This document shows, piece by piece, positions 19,456 through 28,315 of a DNA stretch of 64,000 bases. Positions within the stretch are counted from its first letter, which is position 1; every line of letters begins with the position of its first letter. The DNA is from Tolypothrix sp. FACHB-123 (GTDB lineage: Bacteria; Cyanobacteriota; Cyanobacteriia; Cyanobacteriales; Nostocaceae), in the NCBI RefSeq assembly GCF_014697075.1, contig NZ_JACJRE010000027.1:41594-105593 (forward strand). Direction: 5' to 3'. The position numbers and the translations under genes were made by a program. The notes under the pieces are model-generated. The model had not been told where the DNA came from. It saw nothing but the letters and a program-made list of their open reading frames with translations, and made no database searches.

Positions 19456-19529
19456 GGGGCTGTGGCTCAGTTGGATAGAGCAAGCGCCTCCTAAGCGCTA
19501 GGTCGTGCGTTCAAGTCGCACCAGTCCCG
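19456..19529 (+). tRNA. tRNA-Arg (anticodon CCU)
   Basis: A complete cloverleaf of 74 nt. The acceptor GGGGCTG pairs with CAGTCCC, with one G-T pair. The D arm has GGCTCAGTTGGATAGAGC. The anticodon stem AGCGC/GCGCT encloses the loop CTCCTAA, giving anticodon CCT. The T arm is GTGCG-TTCAAGT-CGCAC. CCA is not encoded. Confidence 0.97.
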
Positions 19530-19538
19530 TAGTATTTT

Positions 19539-19590
19539 AAATCCCTGAAATCTAATAATCACAAAGGTTTTAGGGATTTATTATTTTTTA
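19539..19590 (+). terminator. terminator after tRNA-Arg
   Basis: A stem AAATCCCTGAAA/TTTTAGGGATTT (19539-19550 with 19568-19579, with a mismatch) is followed by ATTATTTTTTATTT, a good intrinsic terminator shape. Confidence 0.75.
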
Positions 19591-19706
19591 TTTAGATTGA
19601 TTGGATAATTCCAATGAATATCAAATGAATATCATTGTCGTTGAGGGTGGGCGAGGAAACCCATACTTGTCAACTTAACGTGAAACCCGCTTGGTTGCAA
19701 GGTTTT

Positions 19707-19809
19707 GCCCTCACCCCCAGCCCCTCTCCCTCAGGGAGCGGGGAGCAAGAGATTCAATTCCCCTTCTCCCTGAGGGAGAAGGGGTTAGGGGATGAGGGCG
19801 AGGGTTTTT
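19707..19809. repeat. long REP-like hairpin (CCCTCACCCC...GGGGATGAGGG)
   Basis: Large imperfect palindrome built from CTCCCTCAGGGAG and TTCTCCCTGAGGGAGAA stems inside an outer CCCTCACCCCCAGCCCC/GGGGTTAGGGGATGAGGGC pair. This is a widespread cyanobacterial intergenic element. Confidence 0.8.
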
Positions 19810-19974
19810 GTACAACACTCGCCGTATATAGCTTTTAGCTTAAGTTGACACCAATGGGGGAAACCCCGCCCCTACGGGTGGATTTGTGTTCAATTGGGAA
19901 TGGGGATGCGATCGCATTTCTATATCATTGTCCCAGTAGGGTGTGTTGTCGCGTAGCGCAACGCACCTAAAGCT

Positions 19975-20197
19975 TTTGCAAGTCCGTTTGTTATTTTTGC
20001 AAGTCCGTTTGTTATTTTTGTAAGTCCATTTGTTATTTCTGCAAGTCCGTTTGTTACTTTTGCAAGTCCGTTTGTTATTTTTGCAAGTTTGTTTGTTACT
20101 TTTGTAAGTCCGTTTGTTACTTTTGCAAGTCCGTTTGTTACTTTTGCAAGTCCGTTTGTTACTTTTGCAAGTCCATTTGTTACTTTCGCAAGTCCAT
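19975..20197. repeat. 21-bp minisatellite, about 10.6 copies
   Basis: Tandem copies of TTTGCAAGTCCGTTTGTTAC(T) with scattered changes. The period is a multiple of three, so several frames stay open. On the minus strand it reads as repeated GLAKVTN heptapeptides inside a 123-codon frame (20291-19920) whose ends are composed of other repeats. Coding is possible but unproven, because the plus strand is open too (repeated FASPFVT). Confidence 0.9.
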
Positions 20198-20404
20198 CAA
20201 TCACGCAAAAAACCCACAACCAAGCCTGAAAATCTATTTTTACCATGCCCAATACCCAATGCCCAATCCAGCCATAAATGGGTAAAAACACAGATAATAC
20301 ATTAATTACTGTTTTTTTTAGTTGATTAAATCCCTAAATCTACCCATCTCAGCCATAAGGTCATCCTAGTATCTTGATAAAGAAATATACAAGGAGGCTT
20401 AACT

Positions 20405-20827
20405 ATGGCATTCAAAACTCGCGGTTCTAGTGCAATAAACAAAGCTCAACGTCGTCTAGCTTTACTGAAATCCATTGATGAAAGTCTGGATTTAGGTCAC
20501 GGATTAACTATTGAAAATTACACTCGCTTAATTAATGATACCCGTGCCAAGGTGGAAGCTCATAATATGCTTGTGTCTGGTTTGGATGAATCGCGTAAGA
20601 CATTGGATGAGATGAACAAAGCGTTGTCTCAATTCTCTGAACGGATGCTGAGTGGAGTAGCAATTGCTTACGGTAGAAATAGCATGGAATATTCCAAGGC
20701 TGGGGGTTCTAATCGTCAGCGAAAAAAATCTACTTCACAGGTTCCGCCAGTGGTAGAAGTTATTGAAGCGCCACCTGTTCCCACTGCTCTGATTTTAGAG
20801 CCGACTAACGGAAAAGTGAAGAGTTAA
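20405..20827 (+). CDS. conserved cyanobacterial protein of unknown function
   Basis: A 140-residue soluble protein preceded by a strong ribosome-binding site (AAGGAGG eight bases before the ATG). Residues 1-100 are predicted helical (INKAQRRLALLKSIDESLDLGHGLT; SRKTLDEMNKALSQFSERMLSGVA), followed by YGRNSMEYSKAGG and a basic, Pro-rich, disordered tail. I recall similar short proteins in other filamentous cyanobacteria but no assigned function. It is isolated between repeat-rich intervals. Confidence 0.8.
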   Translation: MAFKTRGSSAINKAQRRLALLKSIDESLDLGHGLTIENYTRLINDTRAKVEAHNMLVSGLDESRKTLDEMNKALSQFSERMLSGVAIAYGRNSMEYSKAGGSNRQRKKSTSQVPPVVEVIEAPPVPTALILEPTNGKVKS

Positions 20828-20833
20828 GTATTC

Positions 20834-21135
20834 ATTGCCGCAAATGCGATCGCATTTTTCATCGTCATTACAGCTATTGTCAAATCATAAATCCCATTTA
20901 CCGTAGGGGCATCAGCACTGCTGTGCCCTCAAAGTGCGATTTAACCACGCCATAAATGCTGTGATTATTCATCACCACAAATGCGATCGCATTTTTCATC
21001 ATCATTACAGCTATTGTCAAATCATAAATCCCATTTACCGTAGGGGCATCAGCACTGCTGTGCCCTCAAAGTGCGATTTAACCACGCCATAAATGCTGTG
21101 ATTATTCATCACCACAAATGCGATCGCATTTTTTC
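20834..21135. repeat. 137-bp tandem duplication
   Basis: Two nearly identical 137-bp units plus a partial third. Anchors CAAATGCGATCGCATTTTT occur at 20841, 20978 and 21115. Each unit contains a HIP1 octamer and a GTAGGGGCATCAGCACTGCTG hairpin segment. Confidence 0.9.
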
Positions 21136-21137
21136 CC

Positions 21138-21265
21138 AGGGAACTCCAAAAAATAAATTATCCAACTTGTAGGGGCACGGCATACACAAACTTTCGGTAT
21201 TACCGATATTTTATCGGTGCCGTGCCCCTACCCCCGTGGGTATTTTTTTAATTGGAAGTCCCTTA
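21138..21265. mobile_element. MITE-like element, copy 1
   Basis: The left end AGGGAACTCCAAAAAATAAA and right end TATTTTTTTAATTGGAAGTC are inverted versions of each other with mismatches. The same two ends occur at 29689-29809 and 59539-59673. The middle here is a GTAGGGGCACGGC palindrome (about 21170-21232). 21266-21494 holds further repeat hairpins and no supported gene. Confidence 0.65.
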
Positions 21266-21494
21266 TACCCCTGCGCCCTTCCCACAATTTCGCCGTCACC
21301 CTCCAAGGGTGCGGCTAACTCCACAAAGCCTGCCTTTGCAGGCTTCGCAATTTGAGCCAGTGGCTTCGAGCCTGCGGGCGGTATTTCGGGTCAGCAAAAA
21401 AACTGATAATTTAATATTAGAACTGACGCAACTATGACAAAAAATTAAATTTTACCCAGTAGCAAGTTCAGAGAAAACACAGAAGGACAAGGAA

Positions 21495-24400
21495 ATGGGG
21501 AAACGCAAAACCGCAGAAAAATACCCAATGCCCAATGCCCCATGCCCCATGCCCCATGCCCGCACCATTTTCCTCTTTCTCTTTACCTGCTTACTAACTA
21601 TTATCTTTTCCCTGACTTGGGTAAACGCCGAAGAAGAACCCAAACCCAAACCAGAACAGTGGCAGATTCAAGGCATTATGGCAGCCCTTGATGATGATTA
21701 TCCCCAGGTGAAAAAGTTGGCTTTGGATAAATTAGGTGAATATGAACTGCAAAACTTAAAATCTTTAGAAAAGGAACTGGGAGATACTGCCAAGATTGCT
21801 GCTACTATACTCAAAGATAAAAGCGTTGAGGCTGATGTTCGTTCCAGTGCAGCCTATGCATTAGGAAATTTGGGCAGCGCCGCCACTCCCTACATCAAAG
21901 ATATCCTCGACTTCCTCAAAGATAATAGCGTTGATGCTAATGTTCGTTACTATGCAGCACAAGCTTTGGGGAAATTGGGCAGCGCCGCCACTCCCTATAT
22001 CAAAGATATCCTCGACTTCCTCAAAGATAAAAGCGTTGAGTCTTCTGTTCGTTCCAGTGCAGCACAAGCTTTGGGGAATTTGGGCAGCGCCGCCACTCCC
22101 CATATCAAAGATATCCTCGACTTCCTCAAAGATAAAAGCGTTGAGGCTAATGTTCGTTACTATGCAGCCTATGCATTAAGAAATTTGGGCAGCGCCGCCA
22201 CTCCCTACATCAAAGATATCCTCGACTTCCTCAAAGATAAAAGCGTTGAGTCTTCTGTTCGTTCCAGTGCAGCACAAGCTTTAGGGAAATTGGGCAGCGC
22301 CGCCACTCCCTACATCAAAGATATCCTCAACTTACTCAAAGATAAAAGCGTTGAGGCTGATGTTCGTTACTATGCAGCAGATGCTTTGGGGAAATTGGGC
22401 AGCGCCGCCACTCCCTATATCAAAGATATCCTCGACTTACTCAAAGATAAAAGCGTTGAGTCTTCTGTTCGTTCCAGTGCAGCAGATGCTTTGGGGAAAT
22501 TGGGCAGCACCGCCACTCCCTACATCCAAGATATCGCTGACTTCCTCAAAGATAAAAGCGTTGACGCTTCATTTCGTTCCAGTGCAGCACAAGCTTTGGG
22601 GAATTTGGGCAGCGCCGCCACTCCCTACATCAAAGATATCCTCGACTTCCTCAAAGATAAAAGCGTTGCGGTTGATGTTCGTTCCAGTGCAGCAGATGCT
22701 TTGAGGAATTTGGGTAGCGCCGCCACTCCCTATATCAAAGATATCCTCGACTTCCTCAAAGATAATAGCGTTGAGTCTTCTGTTCGTTCCAGTGCAGCAC
22801 AAGCTTTGGGGAATTTGAGCAGCGCTGCCACCCCCTACATCCAAGATATCGCTGACTTCCTCAAAGATAAAAGCGTTGAGTCTTCTGTTCGTTCCAGTGC
22901 AGCAGAAGCTTTGGGGAAATTGGGCAGCGCCGCCACTCCCTACATCCAAGATATCCTCGACTTCCTCAAAGATAAAAGCGTTGCGGCTGATGTTCGTTAC
23001 CGTGCAGCAGATGCTTTGGGGAAAACCAGAAAACTGGAGTTAAATGAGATAGTCATTATTCTAGATAATGTATATTACGACGGTCAGTCGTATATTGGAC
23101 AATGGCGCTTTTTAACTTATTTCCTTGGGGGTGGCAGTGATAATGTTAACACTCTACTCAAATGGTTGGGCGAACCTAAAGAAATAGGTAAGGAACCGAC
23201 ATACTCTGAATCTCAAGCAACACTAAAATTATTTCTTCAAACTTGGCAAGATAGTCAGGGACTAGGGAGGTTACCAGCAGATTTAGCAAAAAAAATTGCC
23301 ATAATTACTCAAACAACTTCTTGGCGATGGCATGATATCGATCTACTGAAATCTCACTACCACAATCTTAAAGATGCTGGATTGACAGAAGCAGATACAT
23401 TAAAGTCAAAAATCAACGATCTGCAATATTGGAAATGGTTTTTCCTCGCCAGAAAGATCATCCTGATTCACCTTGCCATTTGGCTTACCCTCATCCTGGC
23501 CTATCCTAAATTTACCCAAATTCTCGCACCTTTATTCTGGAATTCTTGGGCAAGGCGAATTCTCGGTTTTGGTTACATTGGCTTACTCTTAACTTCAGTT
23601 CCCCGGCTGCGTCAAAGATTGCTGCAACCATTTACGCCTGTGCTGCTAGCAGATGCGGGATTAGATAATTTCGTTGAGCAAACTTATTTTGGTGAGTCTT
23701 TTGTTAAGGTTCCCAGGAGAAGCATTCCATCCTCAACCCTTCCCCGCAAGCGTCGTGTAAATGCATCTGTTGAAGGGTTGCAAACATTATCTGATCCCCC
23801 TAAATCCCCCTTAAAAAGGGGGACTTTGAATTCGGTTGCTTCCTTTGTCAGGAATGCAATTTCACTTCCCCCTTGGTTCAGAAATTTAACTCTAGTCCCC
23901 CCCTTTATCAGGAATTTAACTCCAATCCCCCCTTGGTTCAGAAATCTAACTCCAATCCCCCCCTTTATCAGGAATTTAACTCCAATCCCCCCTTGGTTCA
24001 GAAATCTAACTCCAATCCCCCCCTTTTTAAGGGGGGCTAGGGGGGATCAAATGATTGCTACACCACTTGAGAGTACTCTTACCCCAGAAATTCAACCAAT
24101 TACCCAAGCAATTCCGACTTTGCAAGGGCAAATCGTCTTAGAAGGCGAATCTGGTTTAGGTAAATCTATGTTTCTCCGCCATTTAGCCAACAACTCCCAG
24201 CGCATCTTTGTTTACCTCCCGGCGCAAAAGTGTGACAAAGGTGTACTAGAAGCAATTTATGCCAAGCTGCGCGGACAAATAAATGATACCAACTTCCTGA
24301 AAACGCTGATTTACAATGGAGCCTTAGATATTTGCATCGACGGGCTGAACGAAGTTACCGCCGACACCAGGGCGAAAGTCTCCCAGTTTGCGGAAAGCTA

Positions 24401-27032
24401 TTTCCGGGGGAATATGATTATGACAACCCAGCCCATAGAGTGGATACCCCCTTCCACAGCCAAGAAATATGAATTGCAGCCCTTACAGCGCGAACAAATT
24501 CAGCAGTTTTTGTTGTCGCGTCAGCTACTTTCTCAAGTAGGGTGTGTTACGCCGCAGGCTAACGCACCATCAAATACTCATCCACCATCACAACATTCCG
24601 GTGCGTTAGGACTATCGTCCATAACGCACCCTACACAGATTACCCAAACTGAATACACCCAAGCTTGCACCAACTACCTCGCAGAAGCCTTCAACGAACA
24701 ACAATCACCAGAAGATTTAGCCGCAGCCAAGCGCATACTTTCCAACCCAATGGATTTAACGCTGGTGGCGCTGATGCTATCCCAAGGACAGCAACCAAAT
24801 TTATTTCGCCTGCAAGAACAACAATATAATCTCATGGCGGCGGAATATCAGCGAGAACAGCATCACGAATTTCCTTTAAAAACATTCTCCCAAGCCGTTT
24901 ACCAAATGCGGCTCAATGATCAAACTATGATCCCGGCGGCGAAATTCCTAGATGAATTAACCAGTCTGGAAGATGAAAAATATAAAATGGTCATCAGCCG
25001 CCAATGGGAAAATGACAAGGGGGAAGCGCAGAAAAGCTGGCAATTCCGCCACGATAAAATTATGGAATTCTTTCTCGTGCAAAACTTTCTTGGTGCAGAT
25101 GCAGAAATTCAAGCACGGGTTAATCAACACATTAACGATCCTCGATTTCGCGGTGTTTATTTGTTATTAACTAATTTACTACCATTAGATGCGGCTGTGG
25201 CACTGCGGGAAACAATTATTGAATATGCAGCGAATAGTAAAGACCATACTTTAAGTGATAAATTTATCCAGTTACTACAGTTACGCTTACCTGCCCAATG
25301 GACTCAATCTCGCTCTTTAAAGCAACTGCTACAGCAACACGAACAGAGAACTCAATATTTAGATTTAGTAGCGCAGTTTTTAGCACAAGTTGATGCCCAG
25401 GTAAACCGGGAACAAGAATATTTAATTGTTGAATCTAGTGAAAGTATTTTCAGTAATTATGCACCATTCCCGGTTTTAATTACTGTGAATTCTGCCACCG
25501 ATAAAGATATCGAGCGTTTGGTAAAACTTGCCCAAGAATTACCCAATACCCAAACGCAAAAAGCTGCTTTATTAATCTACAAACTACCGCCAGATACTAC
25601 AGCGAGAATGGAAATTGCTAAGGTGCGGTTACGCGACTCCTTTCTGCTAATTCCCATTCCTTTAACTGCGGTGGAAAAAGCCTTAAGCGATAAATATGAA
25701 TGTATCGGGTTGCTGAATGAATATCTGGATCGATATCTCCAACAAGCTGATTTTTTTGATGATAAAAATGCCATTACCGACACCTTATCCTTTTTTGGGC
25801 GCACAGAACTATTACAACGCTTAGGAGAAGAATTACTCAGATATCAAGGTGTGGGCTTATTTGGCTTGCGCAAATCCGGGAAAACTTCGGTACTGCTGCA
25901 ATTAGGCTTTATGCTGCGGGAACATCCCAGAGTTCATATCGATTTACAAGCTTATAGTGGTTCCTGCTACGGTGCAGCTTTATTTAATAAGATTATTCAA
26001 GAGTTATCGAGTTTAGAAAGTGAAATTACTCTTCCCCAATTTCCTCCCTTGGCTACCGATAAACCAGCCGCCGAGTTAAGCAGCGAATTTATTCACCGAT
26101 TCAATGAACTTACCAAAGCCATTCAAAACAGTCAGCAATATAAGTTGCCTATATTGTGCTTTTTAGATGAAGTAGAAAGAATTATTCCAACCCCAACAGA
26201 CAGCCGAGAAAAAGCGGAAGAATTTAATGCGGTGTTTGGTGCTCTGCGGGTATTATGTCAGCAAAAAAGACAAATGTCTCTGCTAATTGCTGATGTCCAT
26301 CCCGATTGTAATCGGATTAATTATTGGTCGCAACCAGGAGTAGCGACAAATCCAGCATTTAACTTTTTTAAAGAAATCTTTTTACAGCCATTCTCCGTGG
26401 CAGAAACCGCAGATATGCTGGTAAATTTGGGTAAATTAATGGGGTTAGAATTTGATGCCGAAACACCCCAACAAATCCATAATCAAAGTGGAGGACATCC
26501 CTTTGTCTCTCGTCAATTAGCCCGCTTTTTAACGGAAAAAATTAAAGCTAATTCCAAAGCGGCGCAAAATGGTAATCTTTTCATTACCTGGGCAATGGTA
26601 GCACCATATTTAGAAAAGACTTTCACCCAGAGAGGCGAGTTAAAGAATTATCTAGAAAAAAGTATTTGGGAAGATTTAGCAAAACGCGACTTTCAAGTAG
26701 CCATGTCTATTCTGCGCTTGATTGCTTGTAACGAACAATTACACGACAAAATACCCCAAACTGCTGTATTTAACCACCTCAAAGCCCAATTTACCCCTAA
26801 CCAGTGCTTAGATGCTTGTAATTGGCTCGTAAATGTTGGATTGTTGTATCAAGAGGAAGTTGCACATCAGGATTTCTACCAAATCCGCATTCCTCTATTA
26901 TCGCGGTGGATACAATTACAGATGACAGACGAGGAAAAGGAAAAATGCCAGATTTTGGAGGAGAACGCCCCTTTGACAACTACCGTGTCGCCATTACAGA
27001 CCCCTCCCACTTCTGGGGACGTAGCGACTTAA
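21495..27032 (+). CDS. giant HEAT-repeat / membrane / NACHT-like / AAA-type NTPase protein
   Basis: 1845 residues. A heptamer-repeat-encoded leader (MPNAPCPMPHA) precedes a hydrophobic segment (about 24-44) that looks like a signal peptide or anchor ending at WVNAEE. Residues about 106-515 hold 11 full and one partial 35-residue HEAT repeats (core VRSSAAQALGNLGSAATP), nearly identical to each other. One strong membrane segment (about 653-671) and a weaker one (about 695-711) follow. A NACHT-like NTPase has Walker A GESGLGKS (about 884-891) and Walker B CIDGLNEV (about 948). A second AAA-type ATPase has GLRKSGKTS (about 1455-1463) and FLDEVER (about 1556), then a helical or winged-helix end. 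Two in-frame stretches (about 766-852 and 1015-1048) are translated intergenic repeats. The next ATPase gene overlaps the 3' end. Architecture suggests a STAND-type sensor; function and ligand are unknown. The ATG at 21552 is an alternative start. Confidence 0.85.
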   Translation: MGKRKTAEKYPMPNAPCPMPHARTIFLFLFTCLLTIIFSLTWVNAEEEPKPKPEQWQIQGIMAALDDDYPQVKKLALDKLGEYELQNLKSLEKELGDTAKIAATILKDKSVEADVRSSAAYALGNLGSAATPYIKDILDFLKDNSVDANVRYYAAQALGKLGSAATPYIKDILDFLKDKSVESSVRSSAAQALGNLGSAATPHIKDILDFLKDKSVEANVRYYAAYALRNLGSAATPYIKDILDFLKDKSVESSVRSSAAQALGKLGSAATPYIKDILNLLKDKSVEADVRYYAADALGKLGSAATPYIKDILDLLKDKSVESSVRSSAADALGKLGSTATPYIQDIADFLKDKSVDASFRSSAAQALGNLGSAATPYIKDILDFLKDKSVAVDVRSSAADALRNLGSAATPYIKDILDFLKDNSVESSVRSSAAQALGNLSSAATPYIQDIADFLKDKSVESSVRSSAAEALGKLGSAATPYIQDILDFLKDKSVAADVRYRAADALGKTRKLELNEIVIILDNVYYDGQSYIGQWRFLTYFLGGGSDNVNTLLKWLGEPKEIGKEPTYSESQATLKLFLQTWQDSQGLGRLPADLAKKIAIITQTTSWRWHDIDLLKSHYHNLKDAGLTEADTLKSKINDLQYWKWFFLARKIILIHLAIWLTLILAYPKFTQILAPLFWNSWARRILGFGYIGLLLTSVPRLRQRLLQPFTPVLLADAGLDNFVEQTYFGESFVKVPRRSIPSSTLPRKRRVNASVEGLQTLSDPPKSPLKRGTLNSVASFVRNAISLPPWFRNLTLVPPFIRNLTPIPPWFRNLTPIPPFIRNLTPIPPWFRNLTPIPPFLRGARGDQMIATPLESTLTPEIQPITQAIPTLQGQIVLEGESGLGKSMFLRHLANNSQRIFVYLPAQKCDKGVLEAIYAKLRGQINDTNFLKTLIYNGALDICIDGLNEVTADTRAKVSQFAESYFRGNMIMTTQPIEWIPPSTAKKYELQPLQREQIQQFLLSRQLLSQVGCVTPQANAPSNTHPPSQHSGALGLSSITHPTQITQTEYTQACTNYLAEAFNEQQSPEDLAAAKRILSNPMDLTLVALMLSQGQQPNLFRLQEQQYNLMAAEYQREQHHEFPLKTFSQAVYQMRLNDQTMIPAAKFLDELTSLEDEKYKMVISRQWENDKGEAQKSWQFRHDKIMEFFLVQNFLGADAEIQARVNQHINDPRFRGVYLLLTNLLPLDAAVALRETIIEYAANSKDHTLSDKFIQLLQLRLPAQWTQSRSLKQLLQQHEQRTQYLDLVAQFLAQVDAQVNREQEYLIVESSESIFSNYAPFPVLITVNSATDKDIERLVKLAQELPNTQTQKAALLIYKLPPDTTARMEIAKVRLRDSFLLIPIPLTAVEKALSDKYECIGLLNEYLDRYLQQADFFDDKNAITDTLSFFGRTELLQRLGEELLRYQGVGLFGLRKSGKTSVLLQLGFMLREHPRVHIDLQAYSGSCYGAALFNKIIQELSSLESEITLPQFPPLATDKPAAELSSEFIHRFNELTKAIQNSQQYKLPILCFLDEVERIIPTPTDSREKAEEFNAVFGALRVLCQQKRQMSLLIADVHPDCNRINYWSQPGVATNPAFNFFKEIFLQPFSVAETADMLVNLGKLMGLEFDAETPQQIHNQSGGHPFVSRQLARFLTEKIKANSKAAQNGNLFITWAMVAPYLEKTFTQRGELKNYLEKSIWEDLAKRDFQVAMSILRLIACNEQLHDKIPQTAVFNHLKAQFTPNQCLDACNWLVNVGLLYQEEVAHQDFYQIRIPLLSRWIQLQMTDEEKEKCQILEENAPLTTTVSPLQTPPTSGDVAT
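21806..23025 (+). repeat. 105-bp tandem repeat array encoding HEAT repeats
   Basis: Eleven full and one partial unit of 105 bp, each containing a CTCAAAGATAA-AGCGTTGA block and a GGCAGCGCCGCCACTCCCTA block. Units alternate between two versions around the arginine (SSVRSSAA and ADVRYYAA). DNA conservation is far above what protein constraint needs. Confidence 0.95.
23795..24050 (+). repeat. in-frame dispersed repeat inside the giant gene
   Basis: Starts with CCCCCTAAATCCCCCTTAAA and ends with TTTTTAAGGGGGGCTAGGGG, the two arms of a common intergenic cyanobacterial palindrome. Between them is a roughly 60-bp unit (AACTCCAATCCCCCC with TTGGTTCAGAAAT) repeated about three times. It is translated as PPWFRNLTPIPPFIRNLTP. 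Confidence 0.8.
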
Positions 27033-28141
27033 TTAATACCATGCGCAAATCCCCGTTTCAGGTGCGGATTTTGTTGGGGGGAAGGCGTTTAGGTAAAACC
27101 AGCGCTTTACGGGCGGTAGAATGGAATTTACTCAACCCTAGTAGCAATTATCCCCGGCGCGCTTTCCCGGTATTAATTAACCTCCAATTAGAACAACCCA
27201 AAGATTTAGATAATCTGCGTTACATCCTCATCGCCAGACTGCGGGAAGGGATAGAAAGATGGCGACAAGTTCCTTTAGCGGAAATTCGCCAAATGTATCG
27301 CCAGTTTTTAGGGAATATTACAGGCGGTGAAGTAACTCTCAAGTTCCTCAGCCAATTAGATATCAAATTAAATTTTACTAATACCGACACCGAAAAGCGA
27401 TTAAATAACGATAGCTTTCGCTTAGCTTTCTTAAAAACTACAGAAGAATTGCGCAAGTTAAATTTTCAAGGTGTATGCTTCCTCATCGATGGGGCGGAGT
27501 TTATTGTTAAACAAGATTGGGCGAATGATGCTTGGGCTTACCTGCGGGGTTTAAAAGATACAGATACAGCGATTAAATCTTGCTTAGGCTTGTTACTCTC
27601 CGGTTACCGCGATTTAAAGGAATATCAGCAGCGTGTCGGTTCGCCATTATTAAATATTGCCGAAATTGAATGGTTAGGTGCTTTAAGTGAAGAAGATACC
27701 AGACAATTAATTAGCGATCGCACTGAACAAGAAAATATATCCTTAACAGAAGAGACAATCACCTCAATTATCCAATGGTCAGGATGTCATCCCTACTTAA
27801 CGCAACAATCACTGAACCTGGTTTTTGACTCCAATCAAGAAGACTCTCGCGATAATCTCATCGATAAATTACTACAGCATCACGACAAAGATTTTTCCGC
27901 CTGGTGGAATGCGGAAAAAATTTCTGGTTGCTTTAGCGAAGACGAACGCACAGTATATTTTGCTTTAACTCAGAACCGCCAAGCTAAGCCCCAAGATTTA
28001 GCACAATCTACAGGATTTACTCGAGTCAAGGTAACGGAAGCTTTAGAAGTCATCGCTGGTACTGGTGTAATCCGCAGCCATGATGATGAGTTTTATACTT
28101 TAGGTTCGCGCCTGTTTGAAGAATGGGTAAAACAGCAGTAG
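26945..28141 (+). CDS. AAA-type ATPase with C-terminal winged-helix-like region
   Basis: 398 residues from ATG 26945 (MPDFGGERPFDNYRVAITDP), overlapping the 3' end of the giant gene by 88 bases in another frame, which implies translational coupling. HFWGRSDLI precedes Walker A GGRRLGKTS (about residue 48); the Walker B-like strand is VCFLIDGAEF, and SGCHPYLTQQ is the helical lid typical of AAA_14/AAA_35-type STAND ATPases. The last 70 residues (VYFALTQNRQAKPQDLAQST, then TRVKVTEALEVI) look like a winged helix. It resembles the second ATPase half of its neighbour (NQSGGHPFVSRQ), so the pair may have arisen by duplication. An upstream in-frame start at 26822 gives unlikely sequence. Confidence 0.85.
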   Translation: MPDFGGERPFDNYRVAITDPSHFWGRSDLINTMRKSPFQVRILLGGRRLGKTSALRAVEWNLLNPSSNYPRRAFPVLINLQLEQPKDLDNLRYILIARLREGIERWRQVPLAEIRQMYRQFLGNITGGEVTLKFLSQLDIKLNFTNTDTEKRLNNDSFRLAFLKTTEELRKLNFQGVCFLIDGAEFIVKQDWANDAWAYLRGLKDTDTAIKSCLGLLLSGYRDLKEYQQRVGSPLLNIAEIEWLGALSEEDTRQLISDRTEQENISLTEETITSIIQWSGCHPYLTQQSLNLVFDSNQEDSRDNLIDKLLQHHDKDFSAWWNAEKISGCFSEDERTVYFALTQNRQAKPQDLAQSTGFTRVKVTEALEVIAGTGVIRSHDDEFYTLGSRLFEEWVKQQ

Positions 28142-28247
28142 GTTAAGCTCATCCTACCTTCTGGGGATGGGATTTTATTTTGATGTGTCGCCAACATTAT
28201 TTGCATTGGTATTGATTATCTACAGCAAGCGATCGCAATTAAACGAG

Positions 28248-28278
28248 TAGGGGCACAATATAATAGATTGTGCCCCTA
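28248..28278. terminator. hairpin between convergent genes
   Basis: A perfect stem TAGGGGCACAAT/ATTGTGCCCCTA lies between the ATPase gene (plus) and the FKBP gene (minus). It belongs to the dispersed GGGGCAC family and could terminate both genes; no strong T-run. Confidence 0.5.
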
Positions 28279-28315
28279 GGATATCTGTATTTGGTGATAA
28301 TTTTGTCGCTATTGC

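Noticed and set aside
21252-21437. 61-codon frame before the giant gene
   Set aside because: Made of hairpin repeats (AAGCCTGC/GCAGGCTT) with no start signal.
21861-22949. Several long frames antisense or frame-shifted to the HEAT array
   Set aside because: Open only because a 105-bp period repeats each frame; no independent coding signal.
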